Source: Clostridia bacterium (lineage in GTDB: Bacteria > Bacillota > Clostridia > Oscillospirales > Acutalibacteraceae). From it: a DNA stretch of 12,871 nucleotides. Both the position numbers and the translations under genes were made by a program. The DNA lies in assembly GCA_900767015.1 (NCBI GenBank), contig CAAFXQ010000220.1, positions 1 through 12,871 of the forward strand. The letters run 5' to 3'. The notes beneath the pieces are model-generated. The model was not told the DNA's origin and did not search any database. It saw nothing but the letters and a program-made list of their open reading frames with translations. Each line of letters starts with the position of its first letter. Position 1 is the stretch's first letter. Positions 1 through 7,403 of this stretch are shown here, one piece after another.

Positions 1-42
1 CCGCGACCACAACTATTCATTATTCACTATTCATTTTTCATT
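1..42 (-). repeat. Interspersed ATGAA-type repeat, copy A (truncated by window edge)
   Basis: Read on the minus strand, this stretch is a run of short AT-rich units (ATGAAAA, ATGAATA, GTGAATA, ATGAATA) followed by TTGTGGTCGCGG, which ends at base 1 of the window. The same 12-mer follows an ATGAA-based tandem array at 12430-12441 on the plus strand, so both look like members of one repeat family, with variable units upstream and a constant boundary. The part beyond the boundary is cut off by the window edge. The repeats are seen directly; that they form a family is inferred from two copies. Confidence 0.55.
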
Positions 43-102
43 AAAAATCTCACGGCTCGGGCACTCAGCTTTCAATCAAGCACAATGAACCCCGGACATT
101 GG

Positions 103-117
103 TGTCACCCGGTGACA
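103..117. promoter_or_regulatory. Perfect 15-bp inverted repeat upstream of the AraC-type regulator gene
   Basis: TGTCACC and GGTGACA are exact inverted copies flanking a single C, about 75 bases before the start codon at 194. A good -10 match (TATACT, 165-170) lies between the palindrome and the start codon, but no convincing -35 is seen 17 bases before it. The dyad could be an operator, perhaps for autoregulation by the downstream regulator. The symmetry is seen; operator function is inferred. Confidence 0.4.
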
Positions 118-193
118 GGACAAAAGAAAGCAAGAAACATCGGGAAAAACTTCCTTCGGTCTGATATACTTTTTTCATCAGGAGGTAACAGAT

Positions 194-1066
194 ATGGATT
201 GGATAAAAGCAATTGAAGAAGCGGTGGAGTACATAGAAGCGAATATTTGCGACGACATAACGGTCGGAGAGATTGCAAAAGAAATTGCGGTTTCACCCTT
301 TTATTTTCAAAAGGGCTTCAGTCTCCTTTGCGGCTTTTCGGTGTCCGATTATATCCGGAAACGCAGACTCTCTCTTGCCGGCAGTGAGCTTGCCTTTTCG
401 GACGCAAAGGTGATCGACCTTGCCGTCAAATACGGCTACGATTCTCCGGATAGCTTCACAAAAGCTTTTACCCGTTTTCACGGCGTGACTCCTGCGGCGG
501 CGAAGCGAAACGGCACGGTGTTGAAGTCGTTCGCACCGCTGAAAATCAAAATTTCACTGGAAGGCGGTAACACAATGGATTACAAGATTATCAAGAAAGC
601 GGCTTTCACCGTAGTGGGCTTCAGGAACACCTTTACCTACGAAAACGCTAAAACCGAAGTGCCGAAGTTCTGGGCGGAGCTCTTTGACAAAGGAAACAGC
701 AAGGACTTTTGCAGTATGTACGGCATCAACCGTGTCGAGGACATCAAGTCGGATACATTTGAATATCTGATTGCCGACAACTATGACCCGGCAAAAGAGC
801 TTCCCGACGGAGCGGTCACCGAAGTGATTCCCGAATTTACATGGGCGGTCTTTCCGTGCAAGGGAAAGATGCCCGATGCGTTGGGCGAGATGAACAGCTA
901 CATTTTCTCTCAGTGGCTTCCGTCGTGTAAGGAATACGAAATTGCGGCGGGGTACTGTATCGAGCTGTACGACGACCCGCAAAAGTACAAAAACGGAACG
1001 CTTGACGACGAGTATTACTCACAGATGTGGATTCCGGTTGCAAAAAGTAAAAAAGACGAAGCATAA
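194..1066 (+). CDS. AraC-family transcriptional regulator with GyrI-like effector-binding domain
   Basis: A 290-residue regulator. Residues about 1-110 form an AraC/XylS double helix-turn-helix: the first helices lie around VGEIAKEIAVSPFYFQKGF, and the second contains DLAVKYGYDSPDSFTKAFTRFHGVTP, the family's C-terminal signature. From about residue 126 to 285 is a GyrI-like/AraC effector-binding domain, beginning near MDYKIIKKAAFTVVGFRN and ending in a WIPVAK-type strand. This order, DNA-binding domain first, is that of Rob-like and SoxS-plus-sensor proteins rather than classical AraC. Such sensor domains often bind small hydrophobic or drug-like ligands, but the ligand cannot be read from sequence. 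GGAGGT at 181-186 sits 7 bases before the ATG and fixes the start. It is a single gene convergent with the flavoprotein gene, so there is no operon to indicate its target. It may control itself through the dyad at 103-117. Confidence 0.9.
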   Translation: MDWIKAIEEAVEYIEANICDDITVGEIAKEIAVSPFYFQKGFSLLCGFSVSDYIRKRRLSLAGSELAFSDAKVIDLAVKYGYDSPDSFTKAFTRFHGVTPAAAKRNGTVLKSFAPLKIKISLEGGNTMDYKIIKKAAFTVVGFRNTFTYENAKTEVPKFWAELFDKGNSKDFCSMYGINRVEDIKSDTFEYLIADNYDPAKELPDGAVTEVIPEFTWAVFPCKGKMPDALGEMNSYIFSQWLPSCKEYEIAAGYCIELYDDPQKYKNGTLDDEYYSQMWIPVAKSKKDEA

Positions 1067-1083
1067 ATGCCCCGTCTGACGAA

Positions 1084-1120
1084 AAAAGCTGTATCGGTGT
1101 GATTTGCCGATACAGCTTTT
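1084..1120. terminator. Bidirectional intrinsic terminator between convergent genes
   Basis: A perfect 14-bp stem pairs AAAAGCTGTATCGG (1084-1097) with CCGATACAGCTTTT (1107-1120) around a 9-base loop. The A-run on one side and T-run on the other supply a U-tract in both directions. It lies between the stop codons of the AraC-type regulator (+) and the enoate reductase-like gene (-), which converge on it, so it can serve both. Confidence 0.92.
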
Positions 1121-1135
1121 AGTATGGAATGGATT

Positions 1136-3211
1136 TTAGTCGATGCTTACCGCCGCTTCGTAAGCTGCCCTGGTGGCGTCGGCGATTCTTCCGACTTTCA
1201 GGCAGTCGCCGATAACAATCGGCTTAAAGCCGCACTTTTTAAGTTCTTTCGAAAGCTCGGTATCGGGTCTTGAACCGAGCGACAAGACAACCGTGTCGCA
1301 GTTTGTCTTAAGCTTTTCCTTGGTTTTCATGTTTTCGGTGATGATGTAGCCGTCTCCGATTTCGGCAAGCTTTTCGCCGATAAGGAAGTCCGTTCCTGCT
1401 TTTTCAAGTCCGGGGAGAACGTCGTCCTTGTGCTGCATCCAGGTGCCCGGAGCGATTTCGTTCGCCATTTCGACCACCGTGACCTTGCAGCCGTTTTCGC
1501 AAAGCATCTGCGCCGTTTCAAGTCCCGTCATACCCGAGCCGATCAGGGCTACCTGACAGTTCTGAGGCTGTACTCTTCCGCATAAGATGTCGTCGGCAAT
1601 AAGCACGTCGTCCTCGTTGTAGTCGCCGCCGAATTTCGGTTTAATCGGCCGGCTGCCTGCGGCGGCGATCACGGCATACGGCGCCATTTCTTGTATTAAC
1701 CCGACCGTGGCTTCGGTGTTCATCATGAATTTTACGCCGTGTTCCGTGCACGAGGCGACCGCATCTTCAATAAACCAGGCGGTCTTGTCTTTCTTCGGTG
1801 GAGCGGCGGCGAGAAGAAGCTGACCGCCCGGCTGACTGTTTTTTTCGATGACCGTCACGTCAAATCCTCTTTGAGCGAGAATGTCGGCGGCGGTAAGTCC
1901 GGCGGGACCTGCCCCGATGACGGCGATTTTTCTTCCGTTTCCGTTCTTCAAAAGCGGTTCGCCCTCGTGCCCGACAAAGGGGTTGACCGAGCATTCGCCG
2001 TTCGTGCCCATGTAGGCGTTGTGCTGCATGGACTCAAAGCAGTTCAGACAGCAGATACAGCGCTTGATAACACCCTTGCCCGAAAGCGCCTTTTCTGTCC
2101 AGTACGGGTCGGCGATATGCGGCCTTCCGAGTGAGATAAAGTCCTGAATCCCGTCCTCAAGCTGTTTTTCCGCCTGCTCGGGGGAGCGGATCAGGTTGGC
2201 GGCAAGAACCGGCACGTTTACCGCCTCTTTTACCGCTTTTGCCATATATTTTCTCCAGCCCGGCTCAAACGAAACCGGCTCGAGCCAATAGTTGAACGTG
2301 TCGTAGCCGGCGCAGGAAACGTCGATGGCGTCCGCACCGTTTTGTTCAAGGATTTTTGCCATTTCGACGCCGTCGGCGAGCGTGTAGCCCTTGCCCGGCT
2401 GACCGATCATCCCGTAACATTCGTCAACGGAAAGACGCACGATGACGGGGAAGTTCTTTCCGCATTCGGTCTTGATTCCCTTTAAGATGTTGAGAAGAAA
2501 ACGCATTCTGTTTTCGAGTGAGCCGCCGTATTCGTCCGTGCGGTTGTTGGTGACGGGCGACAAAAACTGCTGAAGCAGATATCCGTGTGCGGCGTGAAGC
2601 TCAACACCGTCACAGCCGGCCTTGAAAACCCGGACGGCACCGTCAATGAATTCCTGTTCGAGCTCTTTGATTTCGTTCTTGCGAAGTGCTCTTACTCTTC
2701 CGCCGGCGAAATATGCCGGGTCGCACTTTGACGGGGCGACCGAGGACGGAACGATGTTGTGGTCAAGAAGCAAAGGACCTGCCGACGGAGTCAGCTTAAA
2801 AAGAAGCTTGCCGTAAGCGCCTTTTGTCATTTCCTGCATCTTAATGCTCAAGGGCACCGTACCGACAAGAAGCCCGACGTTCTGTCTGCCCGGATGGTGA
2901 AGTTGAACAAAGAACTTTGCGCCGTGACGCTGAATCCGTTTCGCCATTTCAGAGAGCGGCTTGATGTGGTAATCGTGACTGACCGCAAGCTGATTGAACG
3001 CAGCGGCGCCCGTTTTGTCGTCCACTCTTGTAATTTCCGTGATGATAAGACCCGTACCGCCTTTGGCACGCTCTTCGTAGTAATTCATCATTCGTTCCGT
3101 CGGAGTTCCGTCGAACTGACCGAAGCCGACCATCATCGGCGACATAACGACTCTGTTTTTGATTTCACAGTTTCCTATTTTCATAGGGCTTCGAAGCATT
3201 TTCAAGTCCAT
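1136..3211 (-). CDS. NADH:flavin oxidoreductase of the 2-enoate reductase / 2,4-dienoyl-CoA reductase family
   Basis: A 691-residue protein with the three-part build of clostridial 2-enoate reductases, BaiCD/BaiH-like enzymes and FadH. Residues about 5-375 are an Old Yellow Enzyme FMN barrel, including VQLHHPGRQ and the substrate-side HAAHGYLLQQFLSP (H206, H209). A cysteine cluster for one 4Fe-4S centre follows (C385, C388, C391, C407; C387 is extra). From about 425 is a pyridine-nucleotide-disulphide-type module with two dinucleotide folds, VIGAGPAG (about 431) and LIGSGMTG (about 556). These enzymes pass electrons from NAD(P)H through FAD and Fe-S to FMN and reduce an activated C=C bond in the cytoplasm. 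The substrate (enoate, dienoyl-CoA, steroid or other) cannot be told. The start is supported by GGAG about 9 bases upstream and a promoter at 3260-3288. The gene is monocistronic, with a terminator at 1084-1120. Its cysteine spacing differs from FadH. Confidence 0.93.
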   Translation of the reverse strand: MDLKMLRSPMKIGNCEIKNRVVMSPMMVGFGQFDGTPTERMMNYYEERAKGGTGLIITEITRVDDKTGAAAFNQLAVSHDYHIKPLSEMAKRIQRHGAKFFVQLHHPGRQNVGLLVGTVPLSIKMQEMTKGAYGKLLFKLTPSAGPLLLDHNIVPSSVAPSKCDPAYFAGGRVRALRKNEIKELEQEFIDGAVRVFKAGCDGVELHAAHGYLLQQFLSPVTNNRTDEYGGSLENRMRFLLNILKGIKTECGKNFPVIVRLSVDECYGMIGQPGKGYTLADGVEMAKILEQNGADAIDVSCAGYDTFNYWLEPVSFEPGWRKYMAKAVKEAVNVPVLAANLIRSPEQAEKQLEDGIQDFISLGRPHIADPYWTEKALSGKGVIKRCICCLNCFESMQHNAYMGTNGECSVNPFVGHEGEPLLKNGNGRKIAVIGAGPAGLTAADILAQRGFDVTVIEKNSQPGGQLLLAAAPPKKDKTAWFIEDAVASCTEHGVKFMMNTEATVGLIQEMAPYAVIAAAGSRPIKPKFGGDYNEDDVLIADDILCGRVQPQNCQVALIGSGMTGLETAQMLCENGCKVTVVEMANEIAPGTWMQHKDDVLPGLEKAGTDFLIGEKLAEIGDGYIITENMKTKEKLKTNCDTVVLSLGSRPDTELSKELKKCGFKPIVIGDCLKVGRIADATRAAYEAAVSID

Positions 3212-3259
3212 ATTAAAAATCTCCTTTGCTTTCGGTGTTCATGAAAAATTTACCTTTTC

Positions 3260-3288
3260 ATTTTACCATATACCGGAATAGAAATCAA
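3260..3288 (-). promoter_or_regulatory. Sigma-A promoter of the enoate reductase-like gene
   Basis: On the minus strand TTGATT (3288-3283) is followed after exactly 17 bases by TAAAAT (3265-3260). Transcription would start near 3253, giving a leader of about 40 bases that contains the GGAG site before the ATG at 3211. It lies back to back with the promoter of the thioredoxin operon. Confidence 0.65.
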
Positions 3289-3344
3289 TTGTTTTTGTAC
3301 CTGTGTTGCCGGGCGGCTGCGGGAAAAACCAAAAAATAAAATTC

Positions 3345-3373
3345 TTGACATGTCGGGTTGTATCCACTATACT
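3345..3373 (+). promoter_or_regulatory. Strong sigma-A promoter of the thioredoxin/polyferredoxin operon
   Basis: A consensus -35 TTGACA (3345-3350), a 17-base spacer and TATACT (3368-3373) lie 50 bases before the lipoprotein start codon at 3423. This is the best-matching promoter in the window and suggests substantial constitutive transcription. No clear operator or riboswitch is seen between it and the gene. Confidence 0.85.
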
Positions 3374-3422
3374 GAAAGTTACAGGTAATTTGAATTCGGT
3401 TTTATTCAAGGAGGTTTTGTAT

Positions 3423-4076
3423 ATGAAAAAACGTGTATCGCTGCTTTTGGTTTTTGCTTTGCTTCTTTGCGGCTGTCTTGCCGCCTGCTCAAAATCGGAT
3501 ACCGCCGATCCGTCCGCTTCCGGTAACACAACGGCATATGTTGAGGAAGAAGGCACGACCGAAGATCAGCAAAATATTCCCGTTCAGACAACAAAGGACC
3601 CGGCCGGTCAGTCCGATATGGGCGGTTTCAAGAGCCTGAAAGGACAGACGCTCGACGGGAAAGACGCAGACAGCGAAATCTTTAAGAATGCGAAGCTTAC
3701 CGTCGTCAACGTCTGGGGTACGTTCTGCTCTCCCTGTATCAAAGAGCTTCCGCACTTCGGCGAACTCGCAAAGGAGTATCAGGACAAAGGCGTTCAGATT
3801 ATCGGCATTGTCGGTGACGCTTACAGTCAGGATTCTCAGCTTGATACGGCGATTATGGACGACGCAAAAAGCATTGTAAAAGAAACCAAAGCCGATTATG
3901 TTCATATCGTGCCCGATCTGGATTTCTGCCGTTTGCTTTTGTCAAATATGTCTTATTTCCCGACAACGTATTTTGTTGACAGCGAGGGCAATTTTGTCGG
4001 CAAGGCTGTTGTCGGCGCAAAGGATAAGACCGGTTGGGAAGAAACAATTGACGCCGTTCTTGCGTCGATGGAATGA
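3423..4076 (+). CDS. TlpA/ResA-like thioredoxin-fold lipoprotein
   Basis: A 217-residue extracytoplasmic thiol-disulphide protein. It opens with a lipoprotein signal peptide (MKKR, then a hydrophobic run) and lipobox LAAC, with C22 as the lipidated residue. A polar, Ser/Thr/Glu-rich linker runs to about residue 60. The TlpA/AhpC-TSA domain follows, with the active site WGTFCSPC (C102, C105) and the cis-proline segment YFPTTYFVD (P180). Such proteins reduce or exchange disulphides on the outer face of the membrane, for example for cytochrome c maturation, MsrAB recycling or peroxide removal; the client is unknown here. The frame is open back to 3303, but the start at 3423 is chosen for AAGGAGG 7-13 bases upstream, the signal peptide and the promoter at 3345-3373. 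The gene overlaps the next one by ATGA, so the two are translationally coupled. Confidence 0.92.
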   Translation: MKKRVSLLLVFALLLCGCLAACSKSDTADPSASGNTTAYVEEEGTTEDQQNIPVQTTKDPAGQSDMGGFKSLKGQTLDGKDADSEIFKNAKLTVVNVWGTFCSPCIKELPHFGELAKEYQDKGVQIIGIVGDAYSQDSQLDTAIMDDAKSIVKETKADYVHIVPDLDFCRLLLSNMSYFPTTYFVDSEGNFVGKAVVGAKDKTGWEETIDAVLASME

Positions 4077-4228
4077 GTATGAAGAGCTTTATAAAATCGA
4101 ATTTACCGGCAATTGCCGTTGTCGTGATAGCCGTCATTTTTATGGCGGTCGGCGCATGGCGGGGCGAGATTGCCGTGGTACTGAAAAAAGCGGTCAATAT
4201 TTGTCTGGAGTGTATCGGAATTGGCTAA
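4073..4228 (+). CDS. CD1871A-type small membrane protein with CXXC motif
   Basis: A 51-residue protein. Its start codon overlaps the stop of the thioredoxin gene (ATGA at 4073-4076), and its end overlaps the start of the polyferredoxin gene by 8 bases. It has a short basic N-terminus (MSMKSFIKS), one hydrophobic span at about residues 10-28 (LPAIAVVVIAVIFMAVGA), then AWRGEIAVVLKKAVNICLEC, and ends IGIG. The C-terminal CLEC (CXXC) close to a hydrophobic IGIG tail matches what I recall of the CD1871A family of CXXC proteins, named from Clostridioides difficile and without known function. Its place between an extracytoplasmic thioredoxin and an Fe-S membrane protein suggests that its two cysteines carry a redox-active disulphide or metal linking the partners. 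Family assignment is from memory of the motif; function is inference. Confidence 0.85.
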   Translation: MSMKSFIKSNLPAIAVVVIAVIFMAVGAWRGEIAVVLKKAVNICLECIGIG

Positions 4229-5108
4229 GTTTATAAAAAAGCTTAAGGATAACGCCCGCACGGTTTTTCAGCTTGTCTATACCGCACTGACAAACGGATA
4301 TGTTTACGGTTTTTTCGGCGGAAAGATTTTCGGTGGCGGACTGAAAAAGTTCTGCGTTCCGGGTCTTAACTGCTATTCGTGCCCGGGCGCTCTCGGCTCT
4401 TGCCCGATCGGTTCTTTTCAGGCGGTGCTGTCCGACCGCAAGTTTAAATTTGCGTTTTATGTTGCCGGCATTCTGATGTTTTTCGGTGCCGTTTTCGGAC
4501 GATTTGTGTGCGGCTGGCTTTGTCCGTTCGGACTTGTGCAGGATTTGCTTTATAAGATCCCTTTCCCGAAAAAGCTCAGAAAGCTTCCGGGCGACAAATG
4601 GCTGAAATATTTAAAATATGTCATCTTCGCTGTTTTTGTTGTGCTTTTACCGCTGACGGTTCTTGATATCATCGGGCAGGGAAGCCCGTGGTTTTGTAAG
4701 TATATCTGTCCGTCGGGGACGCTGTTCGGTGCGCTTCCGCTATTCGCCGCCGATGAGGGAATCCGGGGAGCGGCCGGCGGTCTTTTCGGGTGGAAAACAG
4801 CGGTGCTTGTTTTTCTTGTTCTGCTGTCGGTCGTCGTTTACCGTCCGTTCTGCCGGTATCTTTGTCCGCTCGGAGCGGTGTATTCGGTCTTTAACCCGAT
4901 CGCTTTTTACCGCTATAAGGTTGATGCTGACAAGTGCACAAAATGCGGAAAATGCCAAAAGGAATGTAAAATGGACATCAAGGTCTACGAAAAGCCGAAC
5001 GACCCCGAATGTATCCGCTGCGGTGACTGCGTCAAGGTTTGTCCCTACGGCGCAATTTGTCCGAGCGTGAAGCTGAAAAAGAAAAAGAGCGAAGAAAAGC
5101 AAAAATAA
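4221..5108 (+). CDS. NapH/NosR-like 4Fe-4S polyferredoxin membrane protein
   Basis: A 295-residue integral membrane protein starting at TTG 4221, with GGAG 10 bases upstream. About four or five hydrophobic segments are visible, around residues 77-96, 131-151, 163-177 and 191-207. Between and beside them are Cys-Pro motifs typical of the NosR/NapH/CcoG group: CYSCPG (51-55), SCPIG (60-64), CGWLCPFG (97-104), CKYICPSG (159-166) and CRYLCPLG (211-218). The C-terminal cytoplasmic part has two classical ferredoxin motifs, C239/C242/C245/C249 and C264/C267/C270/C274-P, enough for two 4Fe-4S clusters, and then a lysine-rich tail. Relatives move electrons from the cytosol to membrane or periplasmic acceptors. 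In this operon the likely acceptor is the CXXC protein or TlpA-like lipoprotein, which would make this a functional stand-in for DsbD/CcdA; that is inference. Confidence 0.93.
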   Translation: MAKFIKKLKDNARTVFQLVYTALTNGYVYGFFGGKIFGGGLKKFCVPGLNCYSCPGALGSCPIGSFQAVLSDRKFKFAFYVAGILMFFGAVFGRFVCGWLCPFGLVQDLLYKIPFPKKLRKLPGDKWLKYLKYVIFAVFVVLLPLTVLDIIGQGSPWFCKYICPSGTLFGALPLFAADEGIRGAAGGLFGWKTAVLVFLVLLSVVVYRPFCRYLCPLGAVYSVFNPIAFYRYKVDADKCTKCGKCQKECKMDIKVYEKPNDPECIRCGDCVKVCPYGAICPSVKLKKKKSEEKQK

Positions 5109-5120
5109 CAATCAAAATTA

Positions 5121-5146
5121 CCGCCGTAGGGAAATCCTTTCGGCGG
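5121..5146. terminator. Probable bidirectional terminator between convergent operons
   Basis: CCGCCG (5121-5126) pairs with CGGCGG (5141-5146), with a possible inner AGG/CCT extension. It is followed on the plus strand by CATTTGTTT and on the minus strand by TAATTTTGATTG. It is the only hairpin in the 63-base gap between the polyferredoxin gene (+) and the GH2 gene (-). The U-tracts are interrupted, so efficiency may be modest. Confidence 0.6.
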
Positions 5147-5171
5147 CATTTGTTTACAAAATTGTTGAACC

Positions 5172-7403
5172 TTACGGCTTTTTGATTTTGTTAAGCCGTG
5201 CGTTCATGTCAAGTAACTGTTCTTTTGTCAGTTCGATATTCATCATACCGAGCATCGAGCAAAGCCGCAGCACCGTAAAGCCCGACAGCATACCCATCAT
5301 GTCCTGACTCATTTCGAAGCCGGCAAAGCCCTTGTCGCCTTTTCCTGCGGTAAGCTTTGCCATAATCGACGAAAAGAGGGAAGCACCGGCGGGCGTTGCG
5401 ATGATATCGCCGATTTTGTCGTTTAGTGAGAAGTAGCCCTCCGGCTCGATGATGTCAAACCAGTTGAGAACGGCTCCCTTTTCCCTGAGTCTGTATTTTT
5501 CGTTGAACGTATCGACCTTTTTGATGAAGCTTTCGTCCTTTTCGTCCCCGGCGACGGCGACAAGCTTCGTTTCGCCCACATTCGGCACGTCAAAGTAGAA
5601 GAAATGAACATCGCTTGCCTTTTTGCCGAGGCTCTTTCCGTTTGCGAAAAGCTCGACCTCTTTCTGATTCGAGTAAACGGTGATTTTGGTCGTGTCCTCG
5701 GCTCTTTCGACGTACCGCTTCCCGCAGATATGCACAAACGGAACATCGGACAGCCACGCCTTGTAAGCGTAAAACGAATCCTTTTTGTACTTTCGGTCAA
5801 AGGTGACAAGTCCTTTGTGATTCTGACCGTTTTCGCCGCCCTCGTTTCGTGCGTCTGCGCCGAAATCGAACATATTCCACACGTGCGTTGCCCAAAGGTA
5901 TTTTCTCGTATAAAGCTGTTTTATCAGTTCTTCGTGATAGTACGCCTGATATTCTTCGGTGTAGTCACCCTGAGTCGGCTTTGAAGTGTGCCAGTTGAGC
6001 GCCTCACAGCCGTACTCACTGCACCCGATGGGAATGTCGGGGTGGGCGGCGTGGAATTTGTCAAACCACGGCCCGTTCATGGACGTATCGCCGCCGTACC
6101 AGCCGAAGTAATGGTTATACGACACCACATCGGGAATTTTAATATACGGGTCGTTGATGTCGCAGGGAGACACGCAGGCGATGGTTGTCAGCCTTGTCTT
6201 GTCAAGCTCGTGGGCAAGATCGTTTAGTATTCTGTGGTTTTCGAGTAAGTCCTCGTCGCTTCCTTGCATGGTGATTTCGTTCGAAAGCCCCCAGACAACG
6301 ATGGACGGGTGGTTGTAGTTTTGGAGTATCAGCTCTTTCATCTGCGAAACGGTGTTTTCTTTTGCGTTAGGCATATGCTTTGAGATGTACGGAATTTCCG
6401 CCCATGCGACGATTCCGTATTCGTCGCAAAGGTCATAAAAATATTCGTCGTGCTGATAGTGGGCGAGCCGTATCGTTGTTGCGCCGAGTTCATATATCAG
6501 TGCCATATCTTCTCTGTGGTCTTCCTGGGAAAGGGCGTTACCTTTGCCCCATCGGTCCTGATGACGGGAAACGCCCCGAAGCGGATATTCTTCACCGTTC
6601 AAAATAAAGCCGTTTTCGGGGTCGATTGCAAAGCTTCTGACGCCGAAACGGGTCTGTACCTCGTCCATCACTTTGCCGTTTTCGATAAGCTCGGCTTTCG
6701 CTAAATAAAGATACGGGTCTTTTCTTCCGTGCCAGAGATGAACGTCATTGATTGTAAAGTGAACCCGGCTTTCGTACGATTCTTTTTGTCCGACGATTTT
6801 GCCGTCACGGTCAAGAATGCTGTACCGCACCGTCTTGTCCGGGTTCTGATTGATGAGATAGACCTCGAAGTCGATTCCGGCGTCTTTTCCGTTTACGGTC
6901 GGTGTGACCTTCAGCCCGGGCGTCCCGTAATATTCAAGCTCAAAATGCGACTCGGGCACACAGATGATGCTGACGTCACGGTAAAGTCCGCCGTAAAACG
7001 TGAAGTCTGCCATCTGCGGATAGACTTCGTCGTTTTCACTGTTGTCGCAGACGATGACAAGAAGACTTTCGGCCTTGAGACTGTCCGTCAGATTGACCCG
7101 GAATGTGGAGTAGCCACCCTCATGACGCTTGATAAGCTTTCCGTCAACATACACCTCGCAAACCGAGTTTGCCCCCTTGATTTCAAGGTAGTACCGCTCG
7201 GCTTCGGGCAGCTCGGCTTTGATGATTTTCTTTGCGTAATAGCCCTTGCCACGGTAATAGTCCGCACCGCCGTCCTGACCGTCGATGGCGTTCCAGGTGT
7301 GCGGAAGATTGACGAAATCCCAGTCGTTGTAAATTTTGTCGGGAATCGAATCCGCCCGCTTGGTAAAAGCCCATTTCTGATTGATATTGACTGTTGTTCT
7401 CAT
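5172..7403 (-). CDS. Glycoside hydrolase family 2 (beta-galactosidase/beta-glucuronidase-like)
   Basis: A 743-residue cytoplasmic enzyme without signal peptide. Residues about 1-150 are the GH2 sugar-binding jelly roll (PHTWNAIDGQDGGADYYRG; FYGGLYRDV), about 155-260 the immunoglobulin-like domain, and about 262-555 the TIM barrel. Barrel motifs include LRGVSRHQD, acid/base E376 in WGLSNE and nucleophile E463 in GCSEYG. A beta-sandwich of the DUF4982 kind follows (about 560-635). The last 70-80 residues are a Met-rich helical extension ending LNKIKKP, not part of the core fold. GH2 enzymes remove terminal beta-galactosyl, glucuronyl or mannosyl units with retention; the exact sugar cannot be told. 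The ATG at 7403 overlaps the symporter stop (ATGA), with AAAGGAG upstream, so the substrate is probably the sugar imported by that symporter. Confidence 0.94.
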   Translation of the reverse strand: MRTTVNINQKWAFTKRADSIPDKIYNDWDFVNLPHTWNAIDGQDGGADYYRGKGYYAKKIIKAELPEAERYYLEIKGANSVCEVYVDGKLIKRHEGGYSTFRVNLTDSLKAESLLVIVCDNSENDEVYPQMADFTFYGGLYRDVSIICVPESHFELEYYGTPGLKVTPTVNGKDAGIDFEVYLINQNPDKTVRYSILDRDGKIVGQKESYESRVHFTINDVHLWHGRKDPYLYLAKAELIENGKVMDEVQTRFGVRSFAIDPENGFILNGEEYPLRGVSRHQDRWGKGNALSQEDHREDMALIYELGATTIRLAHYQHDEYFYDLCDEYGIVAWAEIPYISKHMPNAKENTVSQMKELILQNYNHPSIVVWGLSNEITMQGSDEDLLENHRILNDLAHELDKTRLTTIACVSPCDINDPYIKIPDVVSYNHYFGWYGGDTSMNGPWFDKFHAAHPDIPIGCSEYGCEALNWHTSKPTQGDYTEEYQAYYHEELIKQLYTRKYLWATHVWNMFDFGADARNEGGENGQNHKGLVTFDRKYKKDSFYAYKAWLSDVPFVHICGKRYVERAEDTTKITVYSNQKEVELFANGKSLGKKASDVHFFYFDVPNVGETKLVAVAGDEKDESFIKKVDTFNEKYRLREKGAVLNWFDIIEPEGYFSLNDKIGDIIATPAGASLFSSIMAKLTAGKGDKGFAGFEMSQDMMGMLSGFTVLRLCSMLGMMNIELTKEQLLDMNARLNKIKKP

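Noticed and set aside
1739..2134. Plus-strand open frame within the flavoprotein gene
   Set aside because: Shadow of the minus-strand gene; no ribosome site, promoter or motif.
3303..3422. Upstream extension of the thioredoxin lipoprotein reading frame
   Set aside because: It overlaps the -35/-10 promoter and would bury the signal peptide; the ATG at 3423 has a strong ribosome site and begins the lipoprotein signal.
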